Shown here piece after piece: positions 6,106 to 9,601 of a stretch of DNA of 9,601 nucleotides. Each line of letters starts with the position of its first letter. Positions within the stretch are counted from its first letter, which is position 1. The stretch covers positions 8,769-18,369 of the forward strand of contig CAJTON010000041.1 of the NCBI GenBank assembly GCA_910577605.1, written 5' to 3'. The position numbers and the translations under genes were made by a program. This DNA comes from an uncultured Butyrivibrio sp. (GTDB lineage Bacteria; Bacillota; Clostridia; Lachnospirales; Lachnospiraceae). The notes beneath the pieces are model-generated. The model was given only the letters and a program-made list of their open reading frames with translations, ran no database searches and had not been told where the DNA came from.

Positions 6106-6969
6106 TCAGTCCGCAACGTACCTGTCTATATTTTCCTTGGTAAAATCGTGCCACTCAAGCGGAGTCAGACCTTTGATAAGCTCTTCGACATAGGCGTCGT
6201 GTTCCTCCTTGGTGACGTCCTTTCCCATTATTTTGTATATAGGCGGATTCGTGGTAATACCTTCGTCGTCATATTTGTAAGCAATTTTTTCAGTATACAT
6301 CGCGCCCCTTGCAGGGTACAGTCTGTCATAACCCAAGGCAAACGCGCCGCCGTCCCCTTCGTCATAAATTCCGTTTTCATATACATTGCACGGGAACGCG
6401 CTTATGTTAATTACCGTCATATAGACCTCTCCTCCGGCGTAGTGCAGCGCCACGCCTCCGGGTCCGCCATTCACAAGAACCTCTTTAGTTCCGTCCTGAT
6501 CCAGGTCTACACATACAAAGCTGCGCCAGAACGCTTTGTCCATAGGCGTGATTCCTTTATTCATAGCCCTGTTGTATGTAAGCATATTAATTCTTGAAAG
6601 TCCGGCATCGGATATATCTTTGATTTCGTCGGCTTGCTGCCACCCTGTATTTTGGGTCAGGGAAAAAAGTCTTTCGTCATACATCAGCTCAAGCGCCGAA
6701 TGCTTTCCCTTCATCGTGCTTCTGATCGCTTCCGCAACGCTCATCTCCTTGCCGTCGTCCTCAAGCGATTCGACTGTATTCAGTTCAAATCTTATCTCGG
6801 TCTCCTCAGGCGTTGGGGTTTCAGCCTCATTCTCTTTAGTCGGCAGTGCTTCTGTGTCGTCCTGCAATATCGCGCTTGTATTATCCTCAGCACTATTGTC
6901 ATTGGCACAGGCGGCAGCCATTATTCCGGTCATACAAATTAAAGTAAATATAAATATGCGTTTTTTCAT
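6106..6969 (-). CDS. Lipoprotein of unknown function with an FG-GAP-like calcium loop
   Basis: The 287-residue protein begins with a lipoprotein signal peptide (MKKR, a hydrophobic run to about residue 19, then AAAC), so Cys21 is the likely lipidated residue and the protein would be anchored on the outside of the membrane. A low-complexity acidic linker (22-60, rich in E, D, T and P) follows. The globular part contains DLDQDGTKEVLV (155-166), a calcium-loop pattern of the FG-GAP/VCBS or dockerin kind, followed by GGPGG. I do not recognise the family. It starts 9 bases after the lysozyme-like gene, with a GGGGGG ribosome binding site overlapping that gene's stop, so both are made from one transcript. 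A role linked to the hydrolase is plausible, such as an inhibitor protecting the producer, a wall anchor or a sensor; this is inference only. A terminator follows. Confidence 0.8.
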   Translation of the reverse strand: MKKRIFIFTLICMTGIMAAACANDNSAEDNTSAILQDDTEALPTKENEAETPTPEETEIRFELNTVESLEDDGKEMSVAEAIRSTMKGKHSALELMYDERLFSLTQNTGWQQADEIKDISDAGLSRINMLTYNRAMNKGITPMDKAFWRSFVCVDLDQDGTKEVLVNGGPGGVALHYAGGEVYMTVINISAFPCNVYENGIYDEGDGGAFALGYDRLYPARGAMYTEKIAYKYDDEGITTNPPIYKIMGKDVTKEEHDAYVEELIKGLTPLEWHDFTKENIDRYVAD

Positions 6970-6978
6970 TTTTCCCCC

Positions 6979-7908
6979 CTACTTTTTTATAGCATTACAG
7001 ATTGCCTTAGCGTATACTCTGCGTTCCGCTTCATTCGCTTTGGTTCCCTCAATTTTTTTCATAAAATCAACGGCGGCAGTATCATAATTCGTTGTACAAT
7101 CTCTCATAAACTCCTTCCACCCGTCTACAAGATGCGAATTCTGCGCATAACGCCCCAGATGGTCCTTTCCCCATGTTACGCTTACCTCGTACCTGAAATA
7201 CGCAAGCTGAGTCCCTATATTTTTACTGTCGCCGCCGTATTCGGAAGCAAAATGCTCCAGATAAGAACGGCGGTCAGCCTTCCATTGAAATATGCCGAAG
7301 GCTCCCGTAGTCTTGTTTTCAGAAAGCTCATTAAATCTGCATTCCTGCATAACGTTGCCTAAAATCCCCGCGATCTGATCTGTCGTACAACTCATGCCCT
7401 TATCAAGAAACGTCCATATACGGGCGAAATTCTTCTTGATTTCTGCCGAAGGATCGGTAACCCCAAGCGCTTTGAGAGCGGCGGTCGCCCTGCCGTCAGA
7501 ATAATTTGTATAATACGCCGCCCCGACCTCATCGACCTTACCGATCAAAAAAACGGAAATTCCGTTTTTGAGATTATCAAAATTCGTCGGACTCAGATAT
7601 GCACGCTGAAAAGATATAAGGGATTTTTTCAGCTCTTCCGTAACGGTGCCTCCCATCTCACCGTTATAGAACCCCATATCCTTAAGATATACTTTCATTT
7701 TACCTATTAATTTCGGATTGATTTCAGCAGATTTTACAGCCTGGGAATTATATACCGCGTAAGCGTCCGGTTCGCTTGGAGTATAGACAGCCGCAATATC
7801 ATGTTTATCAGATATGAGGTTATTCTCAGGACTTTGTTCACTACGAACTGTATGCAAATACTGAGGATTTAAATCATTATATGATAACTCTCTTATCCTT
7901 ATATCCAT
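6979..7908 (-). CDS. Peptidoglycan hydrolase-like protein with phage tail lysozyme domain, no signal peptide
   Basis: This protein has 309 residues. After a probably flexible N-terminus (1-60), residues 64-105 (NPKLIGKMKVYLKDMGFYNGEM, then VTEELKKSLISFQRAYL) look like a peptidoglycan-binding repeat of the PG_binding_1 kind. Residues about 158-300 match phage-tail-type lysozyme (Phage_lysozyme2): FARIWTFLDKGM, GILGNVMQECRFN with Glu189 as probable catalytic acid, and GAFGIFQW (202-209). Such domains cut the glycan chains of the cell wall. There is no signal peptide or membrane helix, so the protein must leave the cell by another route or by lysis, or act from within. No holin, tail or capsid gene is nearby. 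The start at 7908 has GGAG nine bases upstream, and a perfect consensus promoter precedes it. It forms an operon with the lipoprotein gene downstream. Confidence 0.78.
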   Translation of the reverse strand: MDIRIRELSYNDLNPQYLHTVRSEQSPENNLISDKHDIAAVYTPSEPDAYAVYNSQAVKSAEINPKLIGKMKVYLKDMGFYNGEMGGTVTEELKKSLISFQRAYLSPTNFDNLKNGISVFLIGKVDEVGAAYYTNYSDGRATAALKALGVTDPSAEIKKNFARIWTFLDKGMSCTTDQIAGILGNVMQECRFNELSENKTTGAFGIFQWKADRRSYLEHFASEYGGDSKNIGTQLAYFRYEVSVTWGKDHLGRYAQNSHLVDGWKEFMRDCTTNYDTAAVDFMKKIEGTKANEAERRVYAKAICNAIKK

Positions 7909-7955
7909 TTCCCTTTACTCCATTTCAGTTATGGATAATTTCCTTTGATAATCTC

Positions 7956-7984
7956 ATTATATTTATTAAATTTTATTTTGTCAA
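7956..7984 (-). promoter_or_regulatory. Consensus promoter of the lysozyme-lipoprotein operon
   Basis: On the minus strand a perfect TTGACA (7979-7984) and a perfect TATAAT (7956-7961) are 17 bases apart, 48 bases before the ATG. This predicts strong expression by the housekeeping sigma factor unless repressed. Directly upstream, the hexamer CTATGA is present twice, 13 bases apart (7987-7992 and 8000-8005), and may be an activator or repressor site. Confidence 0.85.
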
Positions 7985-8086
7985 CGTCATAGTCATCTCT
8001 CATAGCATTATCCTACATACTTTCAGACAATTTTTGGAGCAAAGCAGCATTCCGCAAAAAAAGCTACACTTTTTTGGTCTTTTATG

Positions 8087-8092
8087 TATAAT
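8087..8092 (+). promoter_or_regulatory. Possible -10 box of the RNase H-fold gene
   Basis: TATAAT lies 44 bases upstream of the ATG at 8137 on the plus strand, in a divergent intergenic region shared with the lysozyme operon. No good -35 box is seen at 16-18 bases; the sequence there is CTACAC/TACACT. A strong GGAGG ribosome binding site stands at 8128-8132, only four bases before the ATG. Confidence 0.4.
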
Positions 8093-8136
8093 TATATTGA
8101 GTAATTACGATTAATCTTTTTTACTTTGGAGGAAAA

Positions 8137-9231
8137 ATGAAAGAATTTACGAGCACTGTCGAAGAGATAAATTTTTATATACCTGATTGCACCTTCCGCG
8201 CCGAGGAAATGCTTTTTTTTGACATTGAGACCACCGGCTTCTCTCCCGCATCAACGACGCTTTATCTTATAGGCTGCGCCTATGTAAAGGGCCACGAATG
8301 CTGCGTTACTCAGTGGCTCGCGGACACCGCGGATTCAGAGGGAGACGTGATACGGGCGTTTCTCAATTTCACCTCAGGCTTTAAGGTACTCGTGCATTAC
8401 AACGGAAGCGGCTTCGATATTCCTTACATAATAAAAAAATGCCGTCAGCTTGACATTCCCTGCGATTTTTCGGGAATACAGAGCCTTGACATTTACAAAA
8501 GGCTCCAGCAATTTAAGATGCTTTTCAAACTGGAAAATATAAAGCAGAAAACCGTGGAACGTTTCATAGGCGTCAAACGCGAGGACAAGTATTCAGGCGG
8601 CGAGCTTATAAAGGTTTACAACGAATATCTGCGCGATCCCTCGGAAGAGCTTTTGTCGCTTCTGCTGACGCACAACCGTGAGGACGTGCTTGGTATCTCG
8701 GCGATAACCCCTCTGCTCGGCTGCGAATGCCTGCTCAAAATGCGCTATATTCCCACAAGCATAGAGCTTCGCGTATCGCCGTCCGGCAAGGATTCCATGA
8801 GCAAGGAGGTGATAATCACCTTGCAGCTCGGCGAATATATCCCTGTCCGCGTATCATACGGCAACGAATACTTTTATATAACTCTTTTTGAAGGAAAAGG
8901 GCGCATATGCGTCACGGCTCACACCGACGAGCTGAAATATTTTTACCCCAATTACAAGGACTACTATTATCTCCCTGAGGAGGACCGCTCGATCCACAAA
9001 AGCGTCGCCTTCTATGTGGACAAGAATTACCGCACGCAGGCGAAGGCGGCAAATTGTTACAGCAGGAAAACCGGAGTTTTCCTGCCGCAGTATGATGAAA
9101 TATTCACGCCTTATTTTAAAATCGATTACAATGATAAGATAACGTTTTTTGAATACACGAAGGAATTCAGGAGCAACAGCGAGTACATCTTCCTGTATAC
9201 CGAGCATATAATACACACGCTGCTGTCATAA
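8137..9231 (+). CDS. RNase H-fold exonuclease-like protein (YprB/COG3359 type)
   Basis: The protein has 364 residues. The N-terminal half (about 24-195) is a DEDD-type exonuclease domain: LFFDIETTGF (26-35) with Asp29 and Glu31, VHYNGSGFDIPYI (86-98) with Asp94, and HNREDV (179-184) with His179 and Asp183. All metal-binding acids are present, so it is probably active, cutting DNA or RNA from 3' ends; the substrate is unknown for this family. The C-terminal half (about 205-364) has no motif I recognise; it is rich in aromatic residues and beta-like stretches (YFYITLFEGKGRI) and may bind nucleic acid. The start is an ATG with GGAGG four bases upstream. The gene stands alone, divergent from the lysozyme operon and convergent with the kinase gene. 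GC content is higher than the island and like the rnf genes, so it is probably core chromosome. Confidence 0.85.
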   Translation: MKEFTSTVEEINFYIPDCTFRAEEMLFFDIETTGFSPASTTLYLIGCAYVKGHECCVTQWLADTADSEGDVIRAFLNFTSGFKVLVHYNGSGFDIPYIIKKCRQLDIPCDFSGIQSLDIYKRLQQFKMLFKLENIKQKTVERFIGVKREDKYSGGELIKVYNEYLRDPSEELLSLLLTHNREDVLGISAITPLLGCECLLKMRYIPTSIELRVSPSGKDSMSKEVIITLQLGEYIPVRVSYGNEYFYITLFEGKGRICVTAHTDELKYFYPNYKDYYYLPEEDRSIHKSVAFYVDKNYRTQAKAANCYSRKTGVFLPQYDEIFTPYFKIDYNDKITFFEYTKEFRSNSEYIFLYTEHIIHTLLS

Positions 9232-9241
9232 CAACGCGATT

Positions 9242-9601
9242 CTACACGTTAAAGCAGCTTCCGCCGACAAATTCCCTCGCTATCGAGTTGATGGGAATAT
9301 TCTCCGCACCCACGCCGAGGAAATAGTCAAGGAATTTAAGAAGTCTCTTTGCCTCCGCGTATTCTTCGTCCTTGGGAGTTATTCCGAAAAGCAGAGGCTC
9401 CGCGTACTGCTTGAGCACCGCAAGCTCGTATATGAGCGCGGTGTTGAACATAACGTCCGCCTCCTCCTGAAAAGGAAAAATATTCTCTTCCTCTCCGCGT
9501 CTTACCGAATCCCACATAGCAATGGTTTTCCTTGCTATCGTGCCGCGCGTGCGCGCATCGCGCACCATTCTGCGGATAAGCCTTACGTCGGTAGTGGGGA
9601 T
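9242..9601 (-). CDS. Nucleoside (uridine-type) kinase, C-terminal part only (runs off right edge)
   Basis: The last 119 codons of a larger gene are visible. IPTTDVRLIRRMVRDARTRG, then TIAMWDSVRRGEEENIFPFQEEADVMFNTAL and the terminal IPINSIAREFVGGSCF, are typical of the C-terminal part of the P-loop uridine-kinase/phosphoribulokinase family. In particular they fit the long clostridial nucleoside kinases that carry a TGS and threonyl-tRNA-synthetase-like N-terminus. That N-terminus and the Walker A motif would be outside the window. The family phosphorylates uridine or a related nucleoside with ATP or GTP in the cytoplasm. The gene ends in TAG 10 bases from the stop of the convergent exonuclease-like gene, and I see no terminator hairpin between them. 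The frame reads through from the window edge without a break. Confidence 0.85.
   Translation of the reverse strand: MPTTDVRLIRRMVRDARTRGTIARKTIAMWDSVRRGEEENIFPFQEEADVMFNTALIYELAVLKQYAEPLLFGITPKDEEYAEAKRLLKFLDYFLGVGAENIPINSIAREFVGGSCFNV

Noticed and set aside
6536..7087. Plus-strand open frame of 183 codons, serine-rich, opposite the lipoprotein gene
   Set aside because: Antisense to a gene with a clear lipoprotein signal and operon context; the serine and hydrophobic richness is a by-product of the complement.
8054..8079. A-run/T-run pair CAAAAAAAG...CTTTTTTG as a terminator in the divergent region
   Set aside because: The stem is almost only A-T pairs and lies between two divergent genes, where no transcript needs to end.
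8854..9216. Minus-strand open frame of 120 codons inside the exonuclease-like gene
   Set aside because: No family pattern, no ribosome binding site of note, and fully covered by a convincing plus-strand gene.
9232..9241. Terminator between the convergent exonuclease-like and kinase genes
   Set aside because: The 10-base gap holds no hairpin or T-run; any terminator would have to lie inside the coding ends and I see none.

Overview
The window looks like a piece of chromosome from an anaerobic Gram-positive bacterium of the class Clostridia (Bacillota). The evidence is an rnfC-rnfD-rnfG gene order, strong GGAGG-type ribosome binding sites, consensus sigma-A-like promoters, a DUF4143 ATPase and a YprB-type RNase H-fold protein. 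I cannot name the genus. Core genes at both ends are moderately GC-rich, and the middle is visibly more AT-rich and patchy.

Left end (1-2418, minus strand): the start of an rnf operon, rnfC -> rnfD -> start of rnfG. It encodes subunits of the membrane ferredoxin:NAD+ oxidoreductase, which converts ferredoxin reducing power into an ion gradient. The genes are tightly packed; rnfD and rnfG overlap in TGATG. The remaining subunits (E, A, B) would lie off the left edge.

Middle (about 2531-7908, almost all minus strand): an accessory island. From left to right it holds: a stand-alone immunity-like protein with its own promoter and terminator; the N-terminal stub of a tyrosine recombinase on the plus strand; an intact ABC ATPase whose FtsX-type permease partner is reduced to frame-broken fragments; a DUF4143 AAA ATPase that appears to have lost part of its C-terminal nuclease-like core; and a two-gene unit of a leaderless phage-tail-lysozyme-type hydrolase followed 9 nt later by a lipoprotein. 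A nearly identical 51-bp element (45/51 matches), containing an intrinsic terminator and an unexplained 15-bp block, occurs once after the immunity-like gene and once after the lipoprotein gene. The two copies are in direct orientation and bracket the most rearranged part of the island.

Right end (8137-9601): a plus-strand RNase H-fold exonuclease-like gene (YprB/COG3359 type) converges, 10 bp apart, on the 3' end of a minus-strand nucleoside (uridine-type) kinase gene that runs off the window.

The two functional stories are energy conservation (rnf) at the left and an island of conflict or mobile-element cargo in the middle. The best candidate for something little described is the lysozyme-lipoprotein pair, together with the repeated terminator-linked element. 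I see no tRNA, rRNA, CRISPR array or intact insertion sequence, and no gene-free stretch longer than 300 bases.
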